From an uncultured Eubacterium sp. (GTDB lineage Bacteria; Bacillota; Clostridia; Lachnospirales; Lachnospiraceae), in contig CABRZK010000036.1 of NCBI GenBank assembly GCA_902475415.1, forward strand, positions 1 to 13,531: a stretch of 13,531 nucleotides of DNA, read 5' to 3'. Numbering within the stretch: the first letter of the stretch is position 1; each line of letters begins with the position of its first letter. Both the position numbers and the translations under genes were made by a program. Below the pieces are notes generated by a model. That model was not told where the DNA came from. It searched no databases and was given only the letters and a program-made list of their open reading frames with translations. Positions 1 to 6,366 of the stretch are shown here, one piece after another.

Positions 1-69
1 TCAGAGGATGAAGAATTACATCTTCTGATGGTTGATAACCACATCCCGGCTGGTGCAAAGTTATACTAA
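1..69 (+). CDS. 3' end of an unidentified gene (partial)
   Basis: Frame 1 is open from the window edge to a TAA at 67-69 and gives 22 residues ending in PAGAKLY. A strong terminator follows 8 nt later, so this is very probably the true end of an upstream gene. The fragment is too short to assign to a family and I do not recognise it. Because of the terminator it is probably not in the same transcript as the threonine cluster that follows. Confidence 0.7.
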   Translation, partial: SEDEELHLLMVDNHIPAGAKLY

Positions 70-77
70 TAGCAAAC

Positions 78-107
78 AAGAGCTGCGTTTCGGCGTGGCT
101 CTTTTTT
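78..107 (+). terminator. Rho-independent terminator
   Basis: The arms AAGAGCTGCG (78-87) and CGTGGCTCTT (94-103) pair over 10 bp with two G-T wobbles around a TTTCGG loop. A run of six T covers 102-107. It ends the gene that stops at 69 and separates it from the promoter at 141. Confidence 0.85.
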
Positions 108-140
108 ATGTACAGTATTTGTAAAAACACAAAAACAGGC

Positions 141-169
141 TTGCATACAAAGTGTGATTATGATACTAT
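141..169 (+). promoter_or_regulatory. Sigma-A promoter of the pheB-hom-apgM-lysC operon
   Basis: A -35 box TTGCAT (141-146) is separated by 17 nt from a -10 box TACTAT (164-169). A TG at 161-162 makes it an extended -10. The expected transcription start is near 176, which leaves a leader of about 48 nt before the ATG at 224. That is too short for a T-box or a typical riboswitch, and none was seen. Confidence 0.7.
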
Positions 170-223
170 ATCTTTACTGTGAAAACAGATGTATTTCTGA
201 GAAATACACGCAAGGGGGACGTA

Positions 224-667
224 ATGGCAGAAAAAACGAAATATTTTGTCCTGAAACAAAAAGCTGTGCCGGAGGTTTTACTGAAGGTAGTAGAGGCAAA
301 ACGATTGTTGGATTCAGGGAAAGCCGCTTCTGTACAGGAGGCAGCAGAGAATGTCGGTATCAGTCGAAGCTCTTTTTACAAATATAAAGATGATATTTTC
401 CCATTTCATGATAATGCCAAAGGAAAGACAATTACGATGGTAATCCAGTTGGACGACGAACCGGGGTTACTGTCGGTGGTGTTACGAATCGTGGCCGATT
501 ATCATGCGAATATCCTGACCATTCATCAGAGTATTCCGGTCAACGGAATTGCTTCGCTGACACTGAGTGTAGATGTGCTGAATGAGACTGGAGATATTTC
601 ACAGATGGTAGATACCATTGAGCAGCAGCAGGGCATTCATTATTTAAAAATATTAGCAAGGGAGTGA
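224..667 (+). CDS. pheB: HTH-ACT domain protein, PheB / UPF0735 family
   Basis: This 147-residue protein matches the UPF0735 (PheB) layout. A helix-turn-helix-like segment lies at about residues 35-56 (VQEAAENVGISRSSFYKYKD) and a single ACT domain at about 70-147 with the DDEPGLLSVVLRIV start. ACT domains bind amino acids, so the protein is probably an amino-acid-responsive regulator; its exact role is not established. The ATG at 224 is preferred over an in-frame GTG at 179 because AAGGGGG (212-218) lies 5 nt before it and the family normally begins near here. It is the first gene of the operon and ends 6 nt before hom, so threonine or a related amino acid is the likely ligand (inference). 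In Bacillus the homologue sits beside pheA. Confidence 0.88.
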   Translation: MAEKTKYFVLKQKAVPEVLLKVVEAKRLLDSGKAASVQEAAENVGISRSSFYKYKDDIFPFHDNAKGKTITMVIQLDDEPGLLSVVLRIVADYHANILTIHQSIPVNGIASLTLSVDVLNETGDISQMVDTIEQQQGIHYLKILARE

Positions 668-673
668 CAAACG

Positions 674-1876
674 ATGATTCAGATAGCAGTATTAGGTTAC
701 GGTACAATTGGTTCCGGAGTAGCGGAAGTTTTAAAAGTAAACAAAGAAAGTATTACAAAACGTGTGGGAGATGAAATCGCCATCAAATATATCCTGGATC
801 TCAGAGATTTTCCGGGAGATCCGCTGGAAGACAAGATTGTACACGATTATGCGGTGATCCAGAATGATCCTGAGGTGGCAATCGTTGTGGAAGCTATGGG
901 TGGTGTAGAGCCGGCTTACACATTTGCAAAACAGGCACTGGAGAACGGTAAGCATTTTGCTACATCCAACAAAGCTCTGATCGCAGAAAAAGGTGCAGAA
1001 CTGATCCGCATCGCAAAAGAAAAAAATGTAAACTGCATGTTTGAGGCAAGTGTAGGTGGTGGAATCCCGATTATCCGTCCGTTAAATTCCTGCCTGACAG
1101 CAGATGTGATCGAAGAAGTGGCCGGTATCTTAAACGGAACAACCAACTACATGATGACAAAAATGTCTGAGGAAGGTTCTGAATTTGAAGATGTATTAAA
1201 GGATGCACAGCAGAAAGGATATGCTGAGGCTGATCCGACAGCTGACATTGAGGGACATGATGCCTGCAGAAAGATTGCAATTCTGACTTCTCTGGTATGT
1301 GGACAGCAGGTTGATTTCCAGGACATTCACACAGAGGGAATTACCAGAATTACAGCAACAGATATCAAATATGCAAAAGCTCTGGGCAGAAGCATCAAAC
1401 TTTTAGCATCCAGTTATAAGACTGGTGACAGTTACTGTGCACTGGTGGCACCGTTTATGCTTGAAGCGACACATCCGCTGTACAATGTAAATGACGTATT
1501 CAATGCGGTATTTGTACATGGTAACGTGCTCGGAGATGCAATGTTCTATGGCAGTGGAGCAGGAAAACTTCCGACGGCAAGTGCAGTTGTCGGCGATATC
1601 GTTGAGATTGCAAGACATCTCGATGAAAATATTCCGGTAGAATGGCGCGAGGAGAAACTGGAATTGGTAGATTACAGACAGCTGAAAAATAAATATTTTG
1701 TCCGCACAACTGCAGATAAAACTGTGATTGAACAGGCATTTGGCCCGGTAGAGTATGTAGAGGCAGAAGGCGTGACTGGAGAAACTGCATTTATTACAGC
1801 CGAAATGGATGGTTTCGCATATGATAAAGCAGAAAGTCAGCTTGGTGAAGTACTCCAGTGCATTCGTGTGAAATAG
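674..1876 (+). CDS. hom: Homoserine dehydrogenase
   Basis: Reduces aspartate semialdehyde to homoserine with NAD(P)H, the branch point toward threonine and methionine. The 400-residue protein starts with the Rossmann nucleotide motif GYGTIGSG (G8, G10, G13). It has SNKALIA (98-104), EASVGGGIPIIRPL (124-137), GILNGTTNYM (151-160) and the family signature from A178 to K200, with GYAEADPTADIEGHD and the conserved D196 and K200. Residues about 340-400 look like a C-terminal ACT domain. The protein is about 30 residues shorter than the B. subtilis enzyme of about 433, mostly in this regulatory part. GGGAG (660-664), inside the end of pheB, is the ribosome binding site. The pairing with a separate ACT protein suggests shared feedback control. 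Confidence 0.96.
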   Translation: MIQIAVLGYGTIGSGVAEVLKVNKESITKRVGDEIAIKYILDLRDFPGDPLEDKIVHDYAVIQNDPEVAIVVEAMGGVEPAYTFAKQALENGKHFATSNKALIAEKGAELIRIAKEKNVNCMFEASVGGGIPIIRPLNSCLTADVIEEVAGILNGTTNYMMTKMSEEGSEFEDVLKDAQQKGYAEADPTADIEGHDACRKIAILTSLVCGQQVDFQDIHTEGITRITATDIKYAKALGRSIKLLASSYKTGDSYCALVAPFMLEATHPLYNVNDVFNAVFVHGNVLGDAMFYGSGAGKLPTASAVVGDIVEIARHLDENIPVEWREEKLELVDYRQLKNKYFVRTTADKTVIEQAFGPVEYVEAEGVTGETAFITAEMDGFAYDKAESQLGEVLQCIRVK

Positions 1877-1981
1877 TGAAAACAATGTAGACAGAATGTA
1901 TAGCCGGATCCGTCATTGAATGAAATTCGGATATGCAATCGATTGTTTGAGAGAATAAAAAGTAAACAGAGGTAAAAAGTG
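1877..1981 (+). other. 105-nt spacer between hom and apgM with three dyad symmetries
   Basis: This is the only long gap in the operon. It holds the palindrome CGGATCCG (1905-1912), the dyad TCATTGAATGA (1913-1923) and the palindrome CAATCGATTG (1936-1945). ATCCG (1908-1912) can also pair with CGGAT (1928-1932) to form an imperfect hairpin. No T-run follows and no well-spaced promoter was found, so it is neither a clear terminator nor a clear start site. It could be an operator, an RNA processing site or a weak attenuator. Confidence 0.4.
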
Positions 1982-3193
1982 ATGAAATACGTGGTGGTTT
2001 TAGGAGATGGAATGGCAGACCGTCCGATCGCAGAACTTGGCGATCAGACCCCGCTTGCATATGCTGATACGCCGGAGATGGACAGATTGGCAGCAGTATC
2101 AGAAATTGGAATGGTACACACAATCCCGGATGGAATGAAACCGGGCAGTGATACTGCAAATTTGTCTGTACTGGGTTATAATCCAAGGGTTTATTATTCC
2201 GGTCGTTCTCCTTTGGAAGCATTAAGCATAGGCGTTGACATGAAGGATACAGATATTGCACTCAGATGTAATCTGGTGACTTTGTCTGAAGATGAGGACC
2301 GATATGAGGATCGTACGATCATTGATCACAGTTCCGGAGAGATCAGTACTGCGGATGCTGCGACTTTGCTGGATGCAGTCAGAGAAGGACTGGAGAATGA
2401 GACCTACAAGTTTTATGTGGGAACCAGCTACCGTCATCTGCTGATCTGGGATCATGGTGAGGTTGTGGAACTGACACAGCCCCATGATGTGTTGGGTCAG
2501 ACAATCGGGCAGTATCTTCCGGAAGACGCAGTGCTGCGGGAAATGATGAAAAAAAGCTATGACATTCTGGTAAATCATCCGATTAATGTAGAACGAAAGA
2601 AAAAAGGCCTGAATCCGGCAAATTCATGCTGGTTCTGGGGCGCTGGTACAAAACCGGCACTTTCTTCTTTTGAAGAGAAAACACATTTGAAAGGTGCAAT
2701 GATCTCTGCGGTAGATCTTCTGAAAGGAATTGCAGTAGGTGCGTCCATGAAAGTCATTGAAGTTGAGGGCGCAAACGGCGGTTTAAATACAAATTATGAA
2801 GGAAAAGCGCAAGCAGCGATTGACGTATTGACCAAAGAGGGGTATGATTTTGCATATATCCACGTCGAGGCTCCGGATGAAATGGGTCATCAGGGCAGTG
2901 TTGAGCGTAAGGTAAAGGCAATTGAGTATCTGGATTCACGGATCATTAAGCCGGTTCGGGAAGGACTGGAAGCAGCGGGAGAGGATTTCCGTATGCTCGT
3001 TTTACCGGATCACCCAACGCCAATCTGCATGCGGACACATTCATCTGACAGTGTGCCATATCTCTTATATGACAGCACAAACCTTCAGCAGCATGACTGG
3101 AAGTACAATGAAGCAGAAGGTGAGGCCAGTGGAAACTACGTGGCGTGCGGCCATGAAATCATAGATTACTTATTTGGGAGGAAGACATGCTAA
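1982..3193 (+). CDS. apgM: ApgM-family phosphoglycerate mutase-like protein, proposed homoserine kinase
   Basis: A 403-residue member of the cofactor-independent phosphoglycerate mutase (archaeal ApgM) branch of the alkaline phosphatase superfamily. Visible motifs are the metal-binding start VVLGDGMAD (D9), the nucleophile region PGSDTANLSVLGYNP (S56), HVEAPDEMGHQG (D299, H303) and LPDHPTP with RTHSSDSVPYLLY (D343, H344, H353). Members of this subfamily found beside threonine genes have been proposed as the missing homoserine kinase, and the placement between hom and aspartokinase fits that. Glycolytic mutase activity cannot be excluded. The ATG at 1982 is chosen over the overlapping GTG at 1979 because the family begins MKYVVVLGDG and AGAGG (1968-1972) is 9 nt before it. 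It overlaps the next gene by 7 nt. Confidence 0.9.
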   Translation: MKYVVVLGDGMADRPIAELGDQTPLAYADTPEMDRLAAVSEIGMVHTIPDGMKPGSDTANLSVLGYNPRVYYSGRSPLEALSIGVDMKDTDIALRCNLVTLSEDEDRYEDRTIIDHSSGEISTADAATLLDAVREGLENETYKFYVGTSYRHLLIWDHGEVVELTQPHDVLGQTIGQYLPEDAVLREMMKKSYDILVNHPINVERKKKGLNPANSCWFWGAGTKPALSSFEEKTHLKGAMISAVDLLKGIAVGASMKVIEVEGANGGLNTNYEGKAQAAIDVLTKEGYDFAYIHVEAPDEMGHQGSVERKVKAIEYLDSRIIKPVREGLEAAGEDFRMLVLPDHPTPICMRTHSSDSVPYLLYDSTNLQQHDWKYNEAEGEASGNYVACGHEIIDYLFGRKTC

Positions 3194-4392
3194 TTGTAAA
3201 AAAATTCGGCGGCAGTTCTGTGGCTGATAAAGAAAGAATTTTTAATGTAGCAAAGAGATGTATCGAAGATTATGAAGCAGGAAATGATGTGGTAGTTGTT
3301 CTGTCCGCAATGGGAAAAACAACGGACCATCTGATCGAGATGGCGCATGACATCAATCCGAAAGCTTCCAAGAGAGAGATGGATATGCTTCTGGCAACCG
3401 GAGAGCAGACATCAGTCGCTTTAATGTCTATGGCTATGCAGTCACTTGGTGTTTCAGCAGTATCTTTGAATGCATTTCAGGTAGTTATGCATACAACATC
3501 AGCATACAGCAATGCAAAATTCAAACGCATTGATACCGAACGTATTTTTAACGAACTGGAGCAGAGAAGAATCGTTATTATTACCGGTTTCCAGGGCGTA
3601 AATAAATACGATGATATTACAACGCTTGGCCGTGGTGGTTCTGATACAACAGCTGTAGCTCTGGCAGCGGCTCTGCATGCAGATGCCTGCGAGATTTATA
3701 CAGATGTAGAAGGTGTATACACCGCAGATCCACGTGTGGTTCCAAATGCAAAAAAACTGAAAGAAATCACATACGATGAGATGCTTGAACTGGCAACACT
3801 TGGAGCAAAAGTTCTTCATAACCGTTCTGTTGAGCTTGCAAAAAAATATGGTGTGCAGTTAGTCGTACGTTCAAGTTTAAACAGAGCAGAAGGAACAATT
3901 GTTAAGGAGGAAACAGAAATGGAAGGCATGCTTGTTAGTGGCGTAGCAGTAGATAAAAATGCAGCGAGAATCGCAGTAATTGGTATTAAAGATGAGCCGG
4001 GAATGGCGTTTAAGATTTTTGATCTTCTTGCAAAGAAGAATATTAACGTAGATATTATTTTACAGTCTATCGGACGTGATGGCACAAAGGATATCTCCTT
4101 TACAGTATCGCGTGATCAGATGGATGAGGCTGTAAAAGTTCTTGAAGAGAATCAGGCTCGCGTGAAAGCACAGAAGATTGAGGCAGATCCTACGGTTGCA
4201 AAATTATCTATCGTTGGAGCAGGTATGCAGACACATCCGGGTGTGGCAGCAGGAATGTTCGAAGCACTTTACAATATCGGTGTCAACATTCGCATGATCG
4301 GAACATCTGAGATTCGTGTTACCGTTCTGGTAGATGAGAAAGACGTAGATAAAGCAATGCGTGCAGCACATGATAAATTTATTGAGGATTAA
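3187..4392 (+). CDS. lysC: Aspartokinase, alpha subunit / full length
   Basis: Phosphorylates aspartate to aspartyl-4-phosphate, the first step to lysine, threonine and methionine. The 401-residue protein has the kinase motif KKFGGSS (5-11), VVVLSAMGKTTD (36-47), TGEQTSVALM (71-80), TTLGRGGSDTTA (145-156) and YTDVEGVYTADPR (171-183). Two ACT domains follow at about 260-330 and 340-401, the usual design for a feedback-inhibited monofunctional enzyme of the B. subtilis LysC length. The ATG overlaps the last 7 nt of apgM, and GGAGG (3177-3181) lies 5 nt before it, so translation is probably coupled. An internal start at codon 245 could give a beta subunit (separate entry). Which amino acid inhibits it is not visible; the operon points to threonine. 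It is the last gene before the terminator. Confidence 0.96.
   Translation: MLIVKKFGGSSVADKERIFNVAKRCIEDYEAGNDVVVVLSAMGKTTDHLIEMAHDINPKASKREMDMLLATGEQTSVALMSMAMQSLGVSAVSLNAFQVVMHTTSAYSNAKFKRIDTERIFNELEQRRIVIITGFQGVNKYDDITTLGRGGSDTTAVALAAALHADACEIYTDVEGVYTADPRVVPNAKKLKEITYDEMLELATLGAKVLHNRSVELAKKYGVQLVVRSSLNRAEGTIVKEETEMEGMLVSGVAVDKNAARIAVIGIKDEPGMAFKIFDLLAKKNINVDIILQSIGRDGTKDISFTVSRDQMDEAVKVLEENQARVKAQKIEADPTVAKLSIVGAGMQTHPGVAAGMFEALYNIGVNIRMIGTSEIRVTVLVDEKDVDKAMRAAHDKFIED
3904..3921 (+). promoter_or_regulatory. Internal ribosome binding site and start codon for an aspartokinase beta subunit
   Basis: Inside the aspartokinase gene, AAGGAGG (3904-3910) is followed after 8 nt by an in-frame ATG (3919-3921, codon 245). 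Starting there would give a 157-residue product (3919-4392) made only of the two ACT domains. B. subtilis aspartokinase II is known to make such a beta subunit from an in-phase internal start at about the same residue, as part of an alpha2-beta2 enzyme. The sequence supports the same arrangement here; expression is inferred. Confidence 0.75.
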
Positions 4393-4424
4393 TCTGTAAG
4401 TACAGCGAAGATACAGAAAATAAT

Positions 4425-4466
4425 AAGGCAGGATTATTTCAGCGATGAAAGTAATCCTGCCTTTTG
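4425..4466 (+). terminator. Strong terminator of the threonine operon, probably bidirectional
   Basis: AAGGCAGGATTA (4425-4436) pairs perfectly over 12 bp with TAATCCTGCCTT (4452-4463). After a bulged G the stem continues with TTTCA/TGAAA and closes on a GCGA tetraloop. On the plus strand only four T follow (4462-4465). On the minus strand the stem is followed by a T-rich ATTATTTTC, so it may also stop transcripts coming from the convergent DUF975-like gene. Confidence 0.85.
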
Positions 4467-4469
4467 TAA

Positions 4470-4503
4470 TTTTACAGGAAATGCCTTCAAATTTCCTGTA
4501 AAA
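4470..4503. repeat. Perfect 13-bp inverted repeat between convergent genes
   Basis: TTTTACAGGAAAT (4470-4482) and ATTTCCTGTAAAA (4491-4503) are exact reverse complements around an 8-nt loop. The arms begin with TTTT and end with AAAA on both strands, and no extra T-run follows on either. It is therefore an unusual terminator at best; it could be an RNA-stabilising hairpin or a protein-binding palindrome. Confidence 0.75.
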
Positions 4504-4542
4504 CAAAAATATGTGCTGTTTTGCCTTTTTCAGAAAGCAAAA
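4502..4542 (-). terminator. Possible terminator of the DUF975-like gene
   Basis: Read on the minus strand, TTTTGC plus TTT pairs with AAA plus GCAAAA (4519-4542) with one bulged base and a 5-nt loop. A T-rich stretch (complement of 4502-4512) follows after about 8 nt rather than directly. The stem is AT-rich and the gap is long, so this is a weak call. It lies 6 nt past the stop codon. Confidence 0.35.
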
Positions 4543-4548
4543 ATGGCG

Positions 4549-5271
4549 TTATGCATTGTGCAAGTCCAGATAGAATTGTGTATTGGTCTGAAGAATATAA
4601 GGAATGATCCATAAAAATCCGATTCCAAGGGTCAGACAGCCAAGCAGTGCCCATCCGATAAAGGATAACTGAAGCAGAAAATAACGCATTTTTCGGCCTC
4701 TCATCAGACGCATACTCTCAAGCAGAGCTTCTGTCACATGATAATCCGGATGATCGATCAGAAGGTAAAGTGCCTGTGAAAATGCGAATGTGAGTACAAT
4801 CAGTACGATGCATCCGACTGCAAGCAAAACGATTCCGATTATAAGTAACGAGGTAATACCGTATGTTGAACGGAAAGCTGCAATTATGGTTACAATGGTG
4901 CCCGGAAGTGTGCAGACAAAGGAAATGAGAATCAGAATGAATTCACATCCGATAAATTTATCCGGTCTGTTTCGGAACGGATATAAAAGATCCGAAAACT
5001 GCGGTCGGATTTCTCTGGCTGACTGCATATGCATAAATGTAATTCCGATGTTGAAGAGAGAAGCGATCAGACTGACAAAGATCATTCCAATGTATGCCCA
5101 TATAATTCGAAGAATATGAACATAGAAGATTCCTTCTTCCAGCATGCGTGTAAAAGGCATTTCAATCAGTCCGGAAATGAGCCAGGCAATAATGCTGGCA
5201 CCGATCAGCACACTGTAACGTCCAAGCAAAGCATTTCTGGCATTTGCTTTTAAATCTGCAAAAGATTTCAT
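4549..5271 (-). CDS. DUF975-like integral membrane protein
   Basis: A 240-residue protein with about five hydrophobic segments (about 20-36, 53-75, 108-132, 140-166 and 196-222). It starts with a short basic amphipathic stretch (KSFADLKANARNALLGRY) and ends with the GxGFLWIIPY...FYLDL pattern typical of the DUF975 family, whose function is unknown. The frame is open to 5358, but the ATG at 5271 is chosen: the family begins with this ELK/DLK-type segment, and a longer form would run under the opposite gene's start. The ribosome binding site is poor, a GGAG about 12 nt upstream. The gene is divergent from the DUF2752 gene with only 56 bp between start codons, and convergent with aspartokinase. 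It probably sits in the cytoplasmic membrane. Confidence 0.75.
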   Translation of the reverse strand: MKSFADLKANARNALLGRYSVLIGASIIAWLISGLIEMPFTRMLEEGIFYVHILRIIWAYIGMIFVSLIASLFNIGITFMHMQSAREIRPQFSDLLYPFRNRPDKFIGCEFILILISFVCTLPGTIVTIIAAFRSTYGITSLLIIGIVLLAVGCIVLIVLTFAFSQALYLLIDHPDYHVTEALLESMRLMRGRKMRYFLLQLSFIGWALLGCLTLGIGFLWIIPYILQTNTQFYLDLHNA

Positions 5272-5272
5272 A

Positions 5273-5300
5273 TTGATATCATGCTCCAATCTGTTAAAAT
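5273..5300 (+). promoter_or_regulatory. Promoter of the DUF2752 gene in a 56-bp divergent region
   Basis: TTGATA (5273-5278) and TAAAAT (5295-5300) are separated by 16 nt, which puts the transcription start near 5307. The minus-strand gene starts at 5271, so its own control signals must overlap this promoter. Only a weak TATTTT-type -10 is visible on that strand. Confidence 0.55.
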
Positions 5301-5327
5301 AGTGTGAGAACAAGGAGGAAGCAAAAA

Positions 5328-5765
5328 ATGCGAGAATCAGAAACGTCATTAGAGACAAGATTATATCGTTTTGGATGGGGAATCCTGCTTGTCATTGGTA
5401 TTCTGATTATTTCAAAACGTTTTCTTTTCCCAGATATGCATCAGTTATTTCGGATGCCACCTTGTATATTTCATACACTGACCGGATACTACTGTCCGGG
5501 ATGTGGAGGAACCAGAAGTCTGAAAGCTTTGCTATCCGGAAAATTGCTTGTCTGTATGGTGGATTTCCCGATGATCTTTTATGCAACTGTTGTATTTGCC
5601 TGGTTTATGATCAGCCAGACGATAGAACGCATCAGCAGGCATCGGATTTTAGTTGGAATGAAATACAGACATGCATGGATTTATGCTTCTCTTGTTATCG
5701 TAATGATTCATTTTGTAGTAAAAAATCTGTTTTATATAAAAACAGGAATCGAACCGTTTTTATAA
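5328..5765 (+). CDS. DUF2752 family membrane protein
   Basis: A 145-residue protein with hydrophobic segments at about 16-31, 78-98 and 117-133. The hallmark of DUF2752 is present: YYCPGCGGTRSLKALLSG (55-71), with C56 and C59 in a CPGCGGTR motif and a further cysteine at C46. The family has no established function; the cysteine pair could bind metal or be redox-active. The ATG at 5328 is supported by AAGGAGG (5312-5318) with a 9-nt gap, better than the upstream GTG at 5304. It lies between two minus-strand membrane-protein genes, diverging from one and converging on the other. Confidence 0.82.
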   Translation: MRESETSLETRLYRFGWGILLVIGILIISKRFLFPDMHQLFRMPPCIFHTLTGYYCPGCGGTRSLKALLSGKLLVCMVDFPMIFYATVVFAWFMISQTIERISRHRILVGMKYRHAWIYASLVIVMIHFVVKNLFYIKTGIEPFL

Positions 5766-5832
5766 AGCGTTGTGCTTAAAAAAGAATCCGAAGTGTTTTT
5801 AGCAATGGATTTGAACAGTGTTTCAATGACTG

Positions 5833-6312
5833 TTATAAGCGGTCTCCGGAACCATTGTTCAGGATAGAGTCACTGCCGGAACCATTATCTGTACCGGAAC
5901 CGTTACTGCCCGGAGTCAGATCAATACCGAAATTATGCTCTAATGTGTATGTATACCGTTCAAGAAATTTGTCAAATCCACCGTACTGACGGCTGACAGA
6001 GACAAAACTTCCGATGGTGATAACGACACTGATCAGAACACCTGCTGCGCCAAGAAGCAGGGCTGTATGTGCGGCTCCGACTGTTTTTTTACGGGTGCCT
6101 CTGGAAAGCAGGGCAAAAATGATTGCCAGACCACCGAATACAAAAGCTCCGTACAGACAGCAGACGGATACAATACTCAGAATGGAACAGATCAGGGCTG
6201 CAACGGCCAGACCGTTGGATGCATTTCCGGGTACAGGATCACGCTGAAATGGATTCTGCTGATTCTGTTGATTGTCAGAATCATTCCATGGATTTTCATT
6301 TTGTTCATACAT
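5833..6312 (-). CDS. DUF4190-like small membrane protein with Gly/Ser-rich tail
   Basis: The 159-residue protein has a polar Asn/Gln/Pro-rich N-terminus (1-32) and a hydrophobic block with NGLAVAALICSILSIV (33-48) and GGLAIIFALLSRG (60-72). A third segment lies at 83-105, followed by an external-looking domain and a low-complexity tail with three NGSG repeats (137-156). The NGLAVAALICSILSI pattern and the layout fit DUF4190-type proteins; function is unknown. AAAGGAGG (complement of 6322-6329) lies 9 nt before the ATG, so the start is well supported. It is convergent with the DUF2752 gene (67 nt between stops, no strong terminator seen) and divergent from tex. Confidence 0.75.
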   Translation of the reverse strand: MYEQNENPWNDSDNQQNQQNPFQRDPVPGNASNGLAVAALICSILSIVSVCCLYGAFVFGGLAIIFALLSRGTRKKTVGAAHTALLLGAAGVLISVVITIGSFVSVSRQYGGFDKFLERYTYTLEHNFGIDLTPGSNGSGTDNGSGSDSILNNGSGDRL

Positions 6313-6337
6313 GTTATAAGGCCTCCTTTAGAAAATG

Positions 6338-6366
6338 ATTCTAACATGTGCATCGGAAAATGACAA
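6338..6366 (-). promoter_or_regulatory. Promoter of the DUF4190-like gene
   Basis: On the minus strand, TTGTCA (complement of 6361-6366) and TAGAAT (complement of 6338-6343) are exactly 17 nt apart. Each has one mismatch to consensus. The start of transcription would be near 6331, just before the ribosome binding site. Confidence 0.7.

Noticed and set aside
108..223. T-box or amino-acid riboswitch ahead of the threonine operon
   Set aside because: The predicted leader is only about 48 nt, and no T-box sequence, antiterminator or terminator pair is present.
1403..1885. 160-residue open frame on the minus strand across the end of hom
   Set aside because: It lies fully antisense to a well-conserved gene, is rich in Cys, Phe and His as expected for a shadow frame, and shows no family motif.
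5766..5832. Terminator between the convergent DUF2752 and DUF4190-like genes
   Set aside because: The best stem is 6 bp (AACAGT/ACTGTT, 5814-5834) with no T-run on either strand, so it is too weak to call.
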